Positions 15,624 to 22,833 of a DNA stretch of 23,991 nucleotides are shown here, one piece after another. Numbering within the stretch: the stretch's first letter is position 1; each line of letters starts with the position of its first letter. The notes beneath the pieces were generated by a model that did not search any database, was not told the DNA's origin, and saw only the letters and a list, made by a program, of their open reading frames with translations. A program made the translations under genes and the position numbers. Source of the stretch: DATKZS01 sp035527835 [NCBI: bacterium] (GTDB taxonomy: Bacteria > RBG-13-61-14); the NCBI GenBank assembly GCA_035527835.1, contig DATKZS010000174.1, forward strand, positions 1 through 23,991, given 5' to 3'.

Positions 15624-16033
15624 GGATGATCCTGGAGACGGGCCCGGAGGATGAAAGGACCGTGCAAGGAATGAGAATGGATTGATTATGCGCTTCCGGC
15701 CCGCATCATGTCCGCGTTCGCCTCGCCGCCGGCAAAACCAGCGGGGGCGGGGTTCCGAGGGACTGTAGTGAGATGATAACAAATTGACCCCGAAGGGGTT
15801 GGATCGAGGCAGCACGATAAAACAGGGCCCTCCGCAGGGCCCTGATTAGTTTGCGCGGCGCTTTCCACGAAAAAATATTACGGGTCGGCGGCCCCGGCGG
15901 CCCGGTTGACGGGCGAATAAAATTGTAAAAATACCCGGCAACCGTGCTTAGCGCGCCCCGCGGGCCTATGCCGCCAACAGCTTGCTTTTATTAACCACTG
16001 CGGATAAGCTATTAACTGACACGGAGAGCATAA
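15624..16033. other. Intergenic region between the pil operon and the TPR gene
   Basis: No gene is recognisable in these 410 bp. They contain the terminator hairpins near 15.8 kb and a GC-rich part (15880-15910). A weak promoter-like TTGACG (15906-15911) with an AT-rich stretch, TGTAAAAATA, downstream could drive the next operon; spacing is not ideal. Confidence 0.4.
15823..15844 (+). terminator. Intrinsic-type terminator after the pil operon
   Basis: CAGGGCCCT (15823-15831) pairs perfectly with AGGGCCCTG (15836-15844) around a 4-nt loop, preceded by TAAAA and followed by ATTAGTTT. A smaller hairpin ACCCC-GAA-GGGGT lies at 15787-15799. Both fit the end of the pilus transcript, though the T-tract is imperfect, so either may instead be a repeat. 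Confidence 0.5.
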
Positions 16034-17836
16034 GTGGCCACCACCCCGGCACAAACCAATCAGGACCCCAAGCCTGAGATCGAAAAGTACAGAAAGGCCC
16101 TGGCCGCGGACCCGGACTCCAGGCTCTTCGCCGCCCTGGCCGATTCCCTGCGCCGCTCCGGAGACATCAAGGCCGCTATCGCCGTGGCCGAGCAAGGCGT
16201 CGGCAAACACCCCAAATACTTGAGCGGTATCGTGGTCCTGGCCCAGGCCTATTTCGCCGACCAGAGGTACCCCGACGCCCTCGAGCTCTTCAAGAAAGTG
16301 GTCAAGCTCAACCCCGAAAACCTCACGGCCCACCGCGCCATGGCCGAGATTTACGACCGCATCGGAGACCATGAGCAGGCCCTCAAGGCCTACCGCGCCA
16401 TCACCATTCTCGACCATACCGATAAAAGGGCCATGGAGAGGCTCCAGATCCTCGAAGCCACCATGCCCAGGAAGGCCCCGGCCGGGACCCCCGCGGAACA
16501 GGCCCCCGCCGCGGGCCGGGAACAAGAACCGGCGGCAAAGCCAGCAATGGCCGATCAAGCACCGGCCCCCGAAGAAGCGCCGGCCCCGACACCGGAAGAA
16601 AACCAGGCCCCGGCCCCGGAGGAGGCCCCGGCCGAATCCATAGGCCAGGCCGCGCCGCCCGGCGGCCAGGCCCAAGCGCCGGCCCCTGCCGCGGCCGAGC
16701 CCTTTCCGAAATTGCCGGAAAACCTGGCCGGGCCGCAAGCGGAACCGCCGGAACCCGAGACCGGCGATCAGGAAATAACATCTCCTGGAACGCCCCCGCC
16801 GGAAGCCGCCATCTCCGCGCCGCCCGCTCCGCCGCCTGACGATGACCAGACCCTCGAAATCCCGCCGCCGTCAAAGCCCGCGGCGCCGCCGGCCGCACCC
16901 GGCGAAGACTCCATGACCGACGAGCTGCCGCGTCCGGAACCGCCGGGGCGGGAAGCCGATTCGCAAGGACCGGCGGAGCCGTCCGTCGAGGCGGCTCCCG
17001 CGGCGCAGGAAAAGGAGCTGAAGGCCGCCGCCGAAAAGAAAAAGGCCCTGTCCGAGGAAGAGAAGCTCGACCTCTTCTTCTCCGGCGAGAACCTGTCCCG
17101 TCTCGGCATTGCCGTGGAGGCCGAGGGATTCGAGGTCAAGGGAGCGAGGGACGCGCTGTCCAGCCCCCGGGACTCGGCCAAGACCCCGGCCGCGGGCCAG
17201 GACGTGAAGCCGGGCCGGTCCGCCCCGTCCCTCGCCGACGTCAAGATCACCAGGAGCGCCATGGCCAAGGTCTTCTGGAACCAGGGCTTCAGGCAAAAGG
17301 CCCTCGCGGTCCTCGCCGGCGAAACCTGTGAAAAACCGGATGACCCCGAGCTGCGGGCCGAGTTCGAGGCCGCTTGTCAGGCCATGAACAAGGACCCGGA
17401 TCAAATCATCGCCGAGGCGGCGCCTAGAGCCGATGCCCGGCCAAAGGAAGAGAAGAAGGAACAGCCTGCGGAGGAGCCGGAGCAGCCGGAGCCGGAGCCC
17501 GAGGAGCCGGAGCCCGGGGAGCCGGAGGACGACCAGACCACCGAGGTCCAGCCGCCGGCCCGGGACGTGGAATGGTTCCAGCCGCCCGTCTTGCACCCGC
17601 CCGCCAAGGCGGAGCCGGTCACTTCCCCCAAGGCGGAGCCGGTCGCTTCCCCCAAGGCGGAGCCGGTCACTTCCGAAGCGGCGGCGCCTGCAAGCAAAAC
17701 GGATGGCGGCGACGGCGGACCCCGCCAAGACGCGGCGGGACCCGCAAATACGGCCTCGGCGCCCGGCCCGGCCCGGGTCCAGGCCCTGCGCAAGTATCTG
17801 GATAAAATCAGGGGAGGCAAGGAGAACAAGCCATGA
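16034..17836 (+). CDS. TPR protein with long Pro/Ala/Glu-rich disordered regions
   Basis: 600 residues from GTG 16034, which has CGGAGAG six bases upstream; no earlier start fits. Residues about 13-145 form three to four TPR repeats (RLFAALADSLRRSGDIKAAI, VVLAQAYFADQRYPDALELF, AMAEIYDRIGDHEQALKAYR). About 150-335 and 470-580 are low-complexity Pro/Ala/Glu-rich and probably disordered. Between them lie a short conserved-looking segment (SEEEKLDLFFSGENLSRLGI) and another TPR-like helix pair (AKVFWNQGFRQKALAVLAGE). The C-terminus ends in a predicted helix, VQALRKYLDKIRGG. No signal peptide or membrane segment is seen, so it is cytoplasmic. The stop overlaps the start of the Roadblock gene (ATGA at 17833-17836), suggesting the two products work as partners, with the C-terminal helix as a possible contact (inference). 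Confidence 0.75.
   Translation: MATTPAQTNQDPKPEIEKYRKALAADPDSRLFAALADSLRRSGDIKAAIAVAEQGVGKHPKYLSGIVVLAQAYFADQRYPDALELFKKVVKLNPENLTAHRAMAEIYDRIGDHEQALKAYRAITILDHTDKRAMERLQILEATMPRKAPAGTPAEQAPAAGREQEPAAKPAMADQAPAPEEAPAPTPEENQAPAPEEAPAESIGQAAPPGGQAQAPAPAAAEPFPKLPENLAGPQAEPPEPETGDQEITSPGTPPPEAAISAPPAPPPDDDQTLEIPPPSKPAAPPAAPGEDSMTDELPRPEPPGREADSQGPAEPSVEAAPAAQEKELKAAAEKKKALSEEEKLDLFFSGENLSRLGIAVEAEGFEVKGARDALSSPRDSAKTPAAGQDVKPGRSAPSLADVKITRSAMAKVFWNQGFRQKALAVLAGETCEKPDDPELRAEFEAACQAMNKDPDQIIAEAAPRADARPKEEKKEQPAEEPEQPEPEPEEPEPGEPEDDQTTEVQPPARDVEWFQPPVLHPPAKAEPVTSPKAEPVASPKAEPVTSEAAAPASKTDGGDGGPRQDAAGPANTASAPGPARVQALRKYLDKIRGGKENKP
17605..17674 (+). repeat. 24-bp coding tandem repeat in the TPR gene
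   Basis: Three units starting CAAGGCGGAGCCGGTCACTT (17605, 17629, 17653) encode KAEPVTSP, KAEPVASP and KAEPVTSE. The second differs by one base. The near identity suggests recent slippage expansion in the disordered linker. Confidence 0.85.
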
Positions 17837-18192
17837 TATTCGACGAGGTCGTGAAAAAAGCGGTGGAGGAGACACACGGAGCGCTGGCGGCGGTGATTAT
17901 GGCCAAGGACGGCATTACCTTGAGCTCGTACATCAAGCCCGGCACCATCATTGACCTGGAGACCCTGGGCATCGAGTACGCCAACCTGCTCGCGACCACC
18001 TCCCGCGCCTCCGAGGCCATGGACGCGGGACCGCTCACCGAGCTCCAGCTAACCACCGACAAGTACCTCACCCTGCTCCGCTCCTTGAACCCGGAGTACT
18101 TCATCGCCCTCATCCTCTCGCCCTCCGGCAACCTGGGAAAGGGACGATTCATCCTCCGCGTCAGCGCCCCCGCCATCTTAAGGGAGTTCTAG
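17833..18192 (+). CDS. Roadblock/LC7 domain protein (MglB-like)
   Basis: 119 residues, a single Roadblock/LC7 domain: an N-terminal helix ([20 protein letters not shown]), a beta hairpin ([12 protein letters not shown]), a central helix with [17 protein letters not shown], then three strands ([40 protein letters not shown]). Bacterial members such as MglB dimerise and act on small Ras-like GTPases such as MglA in polarity and gliding or twitching motility. No MglA-like GTPase is in this window. Its overlap with the TPR gene and closeness to the pil operon make a link to pilus polarity reasonable but unproven. Confidence 0.8.
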   Translation: MIFDEVVKKAVEETHGALAAVIMAKDGITLSSYIKPGTIIDLETLGIEYANLLATTSRASEAMDAGPLTELQLTTDKYLTLLRSLNPEYFIALILSPSGNLGKGRFILRVSAPAILREF

Positions 18193-18196
18193 CGCC

Positions 18197-18637
18197 ATGC
18201 GCGTCCTGGTCATCCACGGGCCCAACCTCAACCTCCTCGGCTCCCGCGAGCCCGAGCTCTATGGCAAGGCCACGCTCAAACAGATCAACGCCGCGCTCAA
18301 AAAGCTCGCCGCCGAGCTTAAAGTAGACCTCGAATTTCTCCAGTCCAACCACGAGGGCGAGATCGTGGACGCCATCCAGAAGGCCAAGGGCAACGTGGAC
18401 GCCATCCTCATCAACCCCGCCGCCTATACCCATACCTCCGTGGCCATCCGCGACGCCTTCCTCGCCGCCGCCGTGCCCTTTGTCGAGGTCCACCTCTCCA
18501 ACGTCGCCGCCCGCGAGGAATTCCGCCGCCGCTCGCTGCTCGCCGACGCCGCCATCGGCACCATCGCCGGCTTCGGACCGGACAGCTATCTGCTCGGACT
18601 GCGCGCCATTGCAAAAATAGTAGCAAGCAGCAAGTAG
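18197..18637 (+). CDS. aroQ: Type II 3-dehydroquinate dehydratase
   Basis: 146 residues, normal length. It converts 3-dehydroquinate to 3-dehydroshikimate in the shikimate pathway, as a cytoplasmic dodecamer. Visible motifs: [16 protein letters not shown] with catalytic Arg17 and Tyr22, [12 protein letters not shown] (49-60), [15 protein letters not shown] (72-86) and VEVHLSN with catalytic His99. It begins 4 bp after the Roadblock gene and is surely in the same operon; AGGGAG lies upstream. The last residues (IVASSK and the TAG stop) come from the left arm of a palindromic repeat that begins at about 18616, so the natural C-terminus was replaced. Confidence 0.95.
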   Translation: MRVLVIHGPNLNLLGSREPELYGKATLKQINAALKKLAAELKVDLEFLQSNHEGEIVDAIQKAKGNVDAILINPAAYTHTSVAIRDAFLAAAVPFVEVHLSNVAAREEFRRRSLLADAAIGTIAGFGPDSYLLGLRAIAKIVASSK

Positions 18638-18786
18638 CCAGTAGCAAGGGAAGGGAGAAGAGGTTTGTGGTTTGTGGTTTGGGGTTTGTGGTTCCCCAAT
18701 GCCAGATCCGCGTTCTCCGCTCCTCCCCTCTTCATCTTTTTTCTTCTCTTCCCCTGGCTACTTGCTACTGGCTCCTTGCTACTATT
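18616..18786. repeat. Long hairpin repeat between aroQ and the cyclase gene
   Basis: The left arm (18616-18663) holds AATAGTAGCAAG followed by AGCAAGTAGCCAGTAGCAAG. The right arm (18744-18786) is its imperfect reverse complement, ending CTTGCTACTATT. The centre has a run of TTTGTGG units (18664-18693). The left arm overlaps the 3' end of aroQ. The element separates aroQ from the cyclase gene and may fold in the shared RNA. Confidence 0.75.
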
Positions 18787-18807
18787 CAAACTTTCAGGAG
18801 GCAAACC

Positions 18808-19587
18808 ATGTCCCCCCAATTCATTGACCTCTCCGTCGCCATCGAGCACGAGCTGCCGTCCGACCCGCCAGGCATGCTGCCCAGGATAACCTACATGGAC
18901 CACAAGACCGGCGCCCAGACCATGAAGGCCTTCTTCCCGGACCTCACCCCCGACGACCTGCCCGCAGGACTGGGCTGGGCCGTCGAGATCTGCACCCTGT
19001 CCACCCACGCCGGGACCCACATGGACGCGCCCTGGCACTACCACCCTTACATGGACGGCGGCAAGCCCGCCCTCACCATTGACCAGATGCCCCTCGAATG
19101 GTGCATGGGGCCAGGCGTCGTCCTCGATTTTTCGCAAAAACCCGACGGCTACAGGATCGAGCCCGCCGACGTGGACCAGGCCCTTCAAAAGATCGGGCAC
19201 ACCCTGAAGCCGGGCGACATCGTGCTCGCCCGCTCCGGCGCCGACCGCTACTGGGGCACGCCCGAGTACCTCTCCCGCGGCGCCGGCTTCGGACGCGACG
19301 CCACCCTCCACATCCTCGAACAGGGCGTCCACGTCGTCGGCACCGACGCCTGGTCGTGGGACCCGCCGCTCCCCGTCGTGGCCGAGCGCTTCAAGCAAAC
19401 CCACGACCCGGCAATAGTCTGGGAAGGCCACTTCGCCGGCATCGAGCACGGCTACTTCCAGATCGAAAAGCTCATGAACCTCCACCAGGTCCCGCCCACC
19501 GGCTTCACCTTCTTCTGCTTCCCCGTCAAAATCAAAGGCGCCTCCGCCTCCTGGATCCGGGCGGTGGCAATGTTGGAGGAAAAGTAG
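18808..19587 (+). CDS. Cyclase / kynurenine formamidase family metal-dependent hydrolase
   Basis: 259 residues from ATG 18808, which has CAGGAGG upstream; the frame is open back to 18667 but that part is the hairpin repeat. The PF04199 signature is clear: STHAGTHMDAPWHY, giving metal ligands His67, His71 and Asp73 with His77 next to them. Further blocks are ILARSGADRYWG-like VLARSGADRYWG, GVHVVGTDAWSWD and a C-terminal substrate block FTFFCFPVKIKGASASWIRA. Members hydrolyse N-formylkynurenine, isatin or related amides and lactones, or cyclise polyketides; no tryptophan-degradation genes are nearby, so the substrate is open. It is cytoplasmic. Its stop codon TAG lies inside a GTAGCGCCGGC repeat. 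Confidence 0.85.
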   Translation: MSPQFIDLSVAIEHELPSDPPGMLPRITYMDHKTGAQTMKAFFPDLTPDDLPAGLGWAVEICTLSTHAGTHMDAPWHYHPYMDGGKPALTIDQMPLEWCMGPGVVLDFSQKPDGYRIEPADVDQALQKIGHTLKPGDIVLARSGADRYWGTPEYLSRGAGFGRDATLHILEQGVHVVGTDAWSWDPPLPVVAERFKQTHDPAIVWEGHFAGIEHGYFQIEKLMNLHQVPPTGFTFFCFPVKIKGASASWIRAVAMLEEK

Positions 19588-19605
19588 CGCCGGCATCTTG
19601 CCGGC
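19584..19605. repeat. REP-like palindrome supplying the cyclase stop codon
   Basis: GTAGCGCCGGC followed by ATCTTGCCGGC forms a GCCGG/CCGGC hairpin. Bases 19585-19587 of it are the stop codon of the cyclase gene. The first 11 bases equal those of the repeat inside the GH57 gene at 6268. Confidence 0.7.
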
Positions 19606-19674
19606 CTCCTTTGCCGCTGAGTCAGGCCCGAAAGTGAAAAGGTAAGGAATTATCTCTTATGCCCTTATCTTTAA

Positions 19675-19702
19675 ACTTTGTGCTCTTTGTGTCTTTGTGG
19701 TT
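19675..19702. repeat. Tandem-9-mer repeat arm left of the GxxExxY gene
   Basis: ACTTTGTGCTCTTTGTGTCTTTGTGGTT-type arm (three CTTTGTG-like units). It is the inverse of the arm at 20119-20148, so the two bracket the GxxExxY gene as inverted repeats about 420 bp apart. The start codon of the gene lies only 12 bp inside the arm. Confidence 0.8.
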
Positions 19703-19714
19703 GAATAAATCTTC

Positions 19715-20110
19715 ATGAAACAATTCGATCCCATACCCCAGGAGATAGAGGACATAGCGGCCCAGGTGATTGACGCCTGTTTCCGGGTGCATAAGAACCT
19801 TGGCCCTGGTCTACTGGAGTCGGTGTACGAGGTTTGCGTCTGCTACGAGCTCACCAAGGCTGACATCCCCTTTCAATCCCAGATTTATTTACCAGTGGTT
19901 TACGACGGGGAAAGGCTTGACGCCGGGCTCCGGATTGACCTGCTGGTGGCCGAGAAGGTGATTTTAGAGCTGAAGGCGGTGGAGAGAATGATACCGCTCT
20001 ACGACGCCCAGCTCCTGACCTACCTCAAGCTCACGGGCCTGCGGCTCGGGTTCATCATCAACTTCAATGTGCCTTTGATCAAGGATGGTATCAGGAGGAT
20101 CATAAGATAA
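19715..20110 (+). CDS. GxxExxY protein (PD-(D/E)XK-like fold)
   Basis: 131 residues, the usual size of this family. The naming motif is G32-L-L-E35-S-V-Y38 within VHKNLGPGLLESVYEVCV. A nuclease-like core follows: RIDLLVAEKVILELKAVE with Asp75, Glu85 and Lys87 (D...ExK), then QLLTYLKLTGLRLGFIINF. The arrangement D-x(9)-E-x-K matches PD-(D/E)XK enzymes, although nuclease activity has not been firmly established for the family to my knowledge. There is no Shine-Dalgarno site before ATG 19715; the leader is the repeat arm itself. The gene is bracketed by inverted 9-mer repeats. In many genomes homologous genes are flanked by such repeats, which suggests a functional bond, possibly gene mobility (inference). 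Confidence 0.85.
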   Translation: MKQFDPIPQEIEDIAAQVIDACFRVHKNLGPGLLESVYEVCVCYELTKADIPFQSQIYLPVVYDGERLDAGLRIDLLVAEKVILELKAVERMIPLYDAQLLTYLKLTGLRLGFIINFNVPLIKDGIRRIIR

Positions 20111-20118
20111 GAATGATT

Positions 20119-20191
20119 AACCACAAAGACACGAAGAACACTAAGAAGAATTTTTATTATCTTGCTTTGTGCTCTTCGTGCCTTTGTGGTT
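20119..20191. repeat. Tandem-9-mer hairpin right of the GxxExxY gene
   Basis: Left arm 20119-20148 (AACCACAAAGACACGAAG followed by AACACTAAGAAG) and right arm 20161-20191 are imperfect reverse complements with a 12-nt AT-rich loop. Each arm contains three 9-mers of the pattern CRCNAAGAN. It starts 8 bp after the gene's stop and could also terminate transcription. Confidence 0.8.
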
Positions 20192-20285
20192 AAAACTCTT
20201 CAGTCTCTTCCGCGCCTTTCCCAACCCGGACAAGGACGACATCAATGGCAGATGGGACACTCCCGTCCCTATCGCCACCCGCCGA

Positions 20286-20384
20286 TGCCCCGAAGGGGCT
20301 ATTTTACTAAGCTCAGAGTTGGCCGCCCCCGGCCTACCCTGGCAAACGATCAGGAAACGAGGTGTGCCCTGAAAGGGCTATTTA
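20286..20384. repeat. Tripartite palindromic repeat, copy 2 (inverted)
   Basis: Outer hairpins GCCCCGAAGGGGC (20287-20299 region) and GCCCTGAAAGGGC flank a central GTTGGCCGCCCCCGGCCTAC palindrome. It is the reverse complement of the element at 398-503 in layout and much of its sequence. Confidence 0.65.
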
Positions 20385-20425
20385 GCACGTCCCACGGTCG
20401 GCCGTACCATCTGCCTAAAGGAAAT

Positions 20426-20451
20426 GAGTTATGTATTGTGTCCCCAGAATT
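20426..20451. repeat. 26-bp repeat, inverted copy at 23548-23573
   Basis: The 26 bp (GAGTTATGTATTGTGTCCCC core) are an exact reverse complement of 23548-23573. Similar GGGGACACAATAC sequences commonly flank IS200/REP-associated transposase genes (from memory, not checked). The pair brackets the accessory block containing the AT-rich gene and the outer-membrane protein. Confidence 0.75.
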
Positions 20452-20522
20452 CCACTAAGACACAAAGATCACTAAGAAGACAATGGCTTATATTCCTTCG
20501 TGCCCTTCGTGCCTTCGTGGTT
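20452..20522. repeat. Tandem-9-mer hairpin, another copy
   Basis: Arms 20452-20479 (CCACTAAGACACAAAGATCA...) and 20495-20522 (CCTTCGTGCCCTTCGTGCCT...) pair imperfectly around a short loop. It has the same pattern as the hairpin at 20119-20191. A lone right arm follows at 20912-20934. Confidence 0.7.
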
Positions 20523-20702
20523 CAATTCTCTCCTCCTTCCTCTTTTCCAGCCCGATTCATCGGGCTTTCTTCGAGGTACAGGCCAGCCATTTATGGCGGG
20601 TATCCCGGCGCGGCCGGAGCAGGGAAGGGCGTTTTAACGTCCTTCTCCCGGTCCCGGGCTTCAGCCGTCCGCACATCTCAGCGCTGCAAGCGCGACTCTT
20701 CG

Positions 20703-20846
20703 TTAACCCAGGGCGGGAGCCATGGGAACCGGACATCTCATATCGTCTTAAGCGCTGAAAGTGCGGCCCAACACGGTCTTAGGCCGCCCCTGCAGGGCTA
20801 AGCGGGTTACGCAGTCTCTTTCCCAAGGCTCCCGCCTTGGGTTAAC
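20703..20846. repeat. Composite palindrome with 26-bp arms
   Basis: Arm 20703-20728 (TTAACCCAGGGCGGGAGCC...) and arm 20821-20846 (...GGCTCCCGCCTTGGGTTAA) match at 24 of 26 positions. The 92-bp interior holds further small stems such as GCCGCCCCTGCAGGGC. Flanks contain AGCGCTGCAAGCGC and GGCCGCCCCGGCGGGGC hairpins. Confidence 0.75.
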
Positions 20847-20911
20847 CAAGGCCGCCCCGGCGGGGCTTCAATCAATGAAATTCCAATAATGGATAAGAAA
20901 ACAATACCTTA

Positions 20912-20934
20912 TCTTCCTTCGTGCCTTGGTGGTC
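20912..20934. repeat. Lone half-arm of the 9-mer repeat
   Basis: TCTTCCTTCGTGCCTTGGTG (from 20912) matches only the right arm of the hairpins at 20119 and 20452. No partner arm is found nearby, so it is a truncated copy. Confidence 0.6.
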
Positions 20935-21221
20935 TCTTCTCTTTCTCGCTGCGCGCTACGCGCTATCCGCTACTCGCTACTTTTTTTCCACTTTTTGCTT
21001 GACATTGAATCAGGAGGGGATATACTGGAATACAAGTTACGGGAAGGCATGGACAGGAACAGCAGGAATGCCATAGGATGCTGGAAAGTGTCTCGATGGG
21101 TAAAGAATGAGGGGGATAATGTTAAATGTTAAGACCTGACCCCAATTCCCCCCGCCAATTCCCCCCGCACTCGGACTCTGAAGCAACGTGGGGTAATAAC
21201 AAGGTGGCGGTTTTGAATTCA

Positions 21222-21254
21222 CAGCCTGCGGCTAAAGCCGCCCACGCAATTCCG
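21222..21254. repeat. 33-bp direct repeat left of the AT-rich gene (partner at 22834-22866)
   Basis: CAGCCTGCGGCTAAAGCCGC followed by CCACGCAATTCCG. The partner at 22834-22866 differs at three positions. Each is followed by a GGCGGAAC-like stretch. Together they bracket the foreign-looking gene at 21358-22218 and the REP copies. Confidence 0.75.
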
Positions 21255-21357
21255 CAAGGCGGAACTGCTTAGGCCACCCGCCCACGAAATTCCGAATTAA
21301 GCAAATAGAAAAAGCACCAGTTGCATAATCGAATATAGGGAAAAGGAAGGGGAAGCA

Positions 21358-22218
21358 ATGTCTGATGAAGATCAAACAAGTAATGTAAAAGAAAATAATA
21401 AAAAAAATGAGAGAGATGATCAAAATGAGAATTATGAAAATCATTTCCGAAGTCTAAAAGAAGCTAAATCAAATGGCAATAAAAATGATTCAGCTTTTGA
21501 AATAATGGAAACTAAGGATAAAGAAGCAATTGAAGATGAATATAATCTCAGATGGTTATTACGTCATATATTTGACATACTTGCTTTTGTCATAGCTATA
21601 ATTGCATTTATATTTTCTTTCTTTACATGGTACATTAATTATATAGAAGATAAGCCGAAATTAGATTGTAAATATGAAGGCGGTTATTTTTTCGTAATTG
21701 ATGAACAATCTAATAAATCTTTACCAACTACATATGATATGATCGCTATATTTGAGATTACTATAACAAATTTGTCAGCTAGACCAGATTATATTACAGG
21801 CTTGGATCATATTGTTTATGATGGAAAATGGGGCGAAATGATATTTTTACCTGTAAATAATGCAGATCTCCAGAATTTAGATAATATATTTGATGTAGCA
21901 AATTATTTTCTAACAAAACGTAAAATCAATATTGAGCCCAAGCTATCCATTATTACTAGAAGATATTCTACTTATATAAACTTAAATAAAAAGATAATGG
22001 ACGATCCAACTTATTATGAGCCATACAATTCTCACAATGGCTATTTCATAATTAAGTTTACTAAAGGAATTAAAAAAATAGATGGACCAATTCGAGTAAC
22101 TATTAGAAATACTCGTAATAATACATATAGCGTGGTTTGTGATAATATTATAGAAGTTCCGAAACTATCAAATGGTGATACAACAAATAATTATAATTCA
22201 AATGCGAGGGGACCGTAA
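21358..22218 (+). CDS. AT-rich single-pass membrane protein, unknown function
   Basis: 286 residues, start ATG 21358 with a clear GGAAGGGGAAG ribosome site. Residues 1-65 are hydrophilic and charged (Asn/Lys/Glu-rich, likely disordered and cytoplasmic). One membrane helix spans about 71-93 (IFDILAFVIAIIAFIFSFFT). The remainder (about 98-270) looks like an extracytoplasmic beta-sandwich, with FEITITNLSARPDYITGLDH and a late GPIRVTIRNTRNNTYSVVCD strand pair. I recognise no named family. Codons are overwhelmingly A/T-ending, in sharp contrast to the GC-rich genes around it, so it was probably acquired from a low-GC source recently. Orphan, on its own; repeats lie on both sides. A role in defence or phage interaction is possible but has no direct evidence. 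Confidence 0.75.
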   Translation: MSDEDQTSNVKENNKKNERDDQNENYENHFRSLKEAKSNGNKNDSAFEIMETKDKEAIEDEYNLRWLLRHIFDILAFVIAIIAFIFSFFTWYINYIEDKPKLDCKYEGGYFFVIDEQSNKSLPTTYDMIAIFEITITNLSARPDYITGLDHIVYDGKWGEMIFLPVNNADLQNLDNIFDVANYFLTKRKINIEPKLSIITRRYSTYINLNKKIMDDPTYYEPYNSHNGYFIIKFTKGIKKIDGPIRVTIRNTRNNTYSVVCDNIIEVPKLSNGDTTNNYNSNARGP

Positions 22219-22258
22219 ATCGGGGGATACTATACCTATTTCTCTCTAAATCGGGGGA

Positions 22259-22353
22259 CCGGTGCCAGGCACTAACATAACTAACTTAAATCGGGGTACA
22301 CCATATTTCCCGGAAATCTGGGACCGAGCGAGATCAATTCTTTATATCAACTG
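22259..22353. repeat. REP-like repeat copy A (about 95 bp)
   Basis: Starts CCGGTGCCAGGCACTAACAT and continues through GGGTACACCATATTTCCCGG to GATCAATTCTTTATATCAAC. Copy B at 22611-22714 is nearly the same with a short insertion after ACTTAA. The GTGCCAGGCAC core is itself a palindrome. Confidence 0.85.
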
Positions 22354-22411
22354 AATCGGATCGGCCGTCCCGCCAAGTGCGTAATGTGGGCCTGACCCAG
22401 AAGCAGGATAG

Positions 22412-22433
22412 CCCACATAGCTTGCTATGTGGG
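22412..22433. repeat. Perfect palindrome CCCACATAGC, copy 1
   Basis: CCCACATAGC-TT-GCTATGTGGG, a perfect 10-bp stem with a 2-nt loop. The partner palindrome is 62 bp further on. Confidence 0.85.
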
Positions 22434-22495
22434 TGGCCTTGGCCACGGGATGGGATGCGGGTATGTTGCGATGGGGCATCCTGCGCCTGGCGGCG

Positions 22496-22518
22496 CCCAC
22501 ATAGCAGAGCTATGTGGG
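22496..22518. repeat. Perfect palindrome CCCACATAGC, copy 2
   Basis: CCCACATAGC-AGA-GCTATGTGGG. The stem is the same as in the copy at 22412-22433; only the loop differs. Between the two lies a GC-rich stretch that may pair in part (GGCATCCTGC with GGATGGG-like segments). Confidence 0.85.
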
Positions 22519-22610
22519 GTATCCAGTTGCTCCGCCCGCGTAATTGCGCCCTGCAGAACTGTACTTACTACACACCATTATGAAACTTGAAAACTGGGAC
22601 AGGTGGGACA

Positions 22611-22714
22611 GGTGCCTGGCACTAACATAACTAACTTAACTTGTCTTTGAATCAGGGTACACCATATTTCCCGGAAAGCTGGGACCGAGAGAGATCAATT
22701 CTTTGTATCAACTG
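22611..22714. repeat. REP-like repeat copy B (about 104 bp)
   Basis: Starts GGTGCCTGGCACTAACATAA and includes GGTACACCATATTTCCCGG and GATCAATTCTTTGTATCAAC. Direct orientation relative to copy A. It is preceded by a doubled GGGACAGGTG. Confidence 0.85.
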
Positions 22715-22718
22715 GAGA

Positions 22719-22753
22719 CCGGTGCCTGGCACTAACATAACTAACTTAACTTG
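22719..22753. repeat. REP-like repeat copy C (truncated)
   Basis: CCGGTGCCTGGCACTAACAT and the following AACTAACTTAACTT match the first third of copy B, five bases after copy B ends. The rest is missing. Confidence 0.8.
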
Positions 22754-22762
22754 GCGGGTTGT

Positions 22763-22791
22763 CCACGGGGTTTCTCTTGAAACTGCGTTGG
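22763..22791. repeat. Stem-loop repeat, copy 1 (partner at 23736-23766)
   Basis: CCACGGGGTTT and AAACTGCGTTGG form an imperfect stem around TCTCTTG. The same hairpin with better pairing is at 23736-23766. Confidence 0.6.
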
Positions 22792-22833
22792 TGGCGGAGC
22801 CATCGGCTGAGTGTAGTGGCAGCCGTTTATGCT

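Larger units (their letters stand above)
20192..21357. other. Gene-free repeat block
   Basis: About 1.2 kb between the GxxExxY gene and the AT-rich gene. All of its open frames run through palindromes and none resembles a protein family. Contents: tripartite repeat (20286-20384), 9-mer hairpin (20452-20522), long composite palindrome (20703-20846), half site (20912-20934), a CGCTAC-like simple run (20948-20984), two copies of CCAATTCCCCCCG (about 21142-21168), and a 33-bp repeat (21222-21254). Confidence 0.7.

Noticed and set aside
20162-20801. Several frames of 70-125 codons
   Set aside because: They cross palindromic repeats in different frames and show no protein-like pattern.
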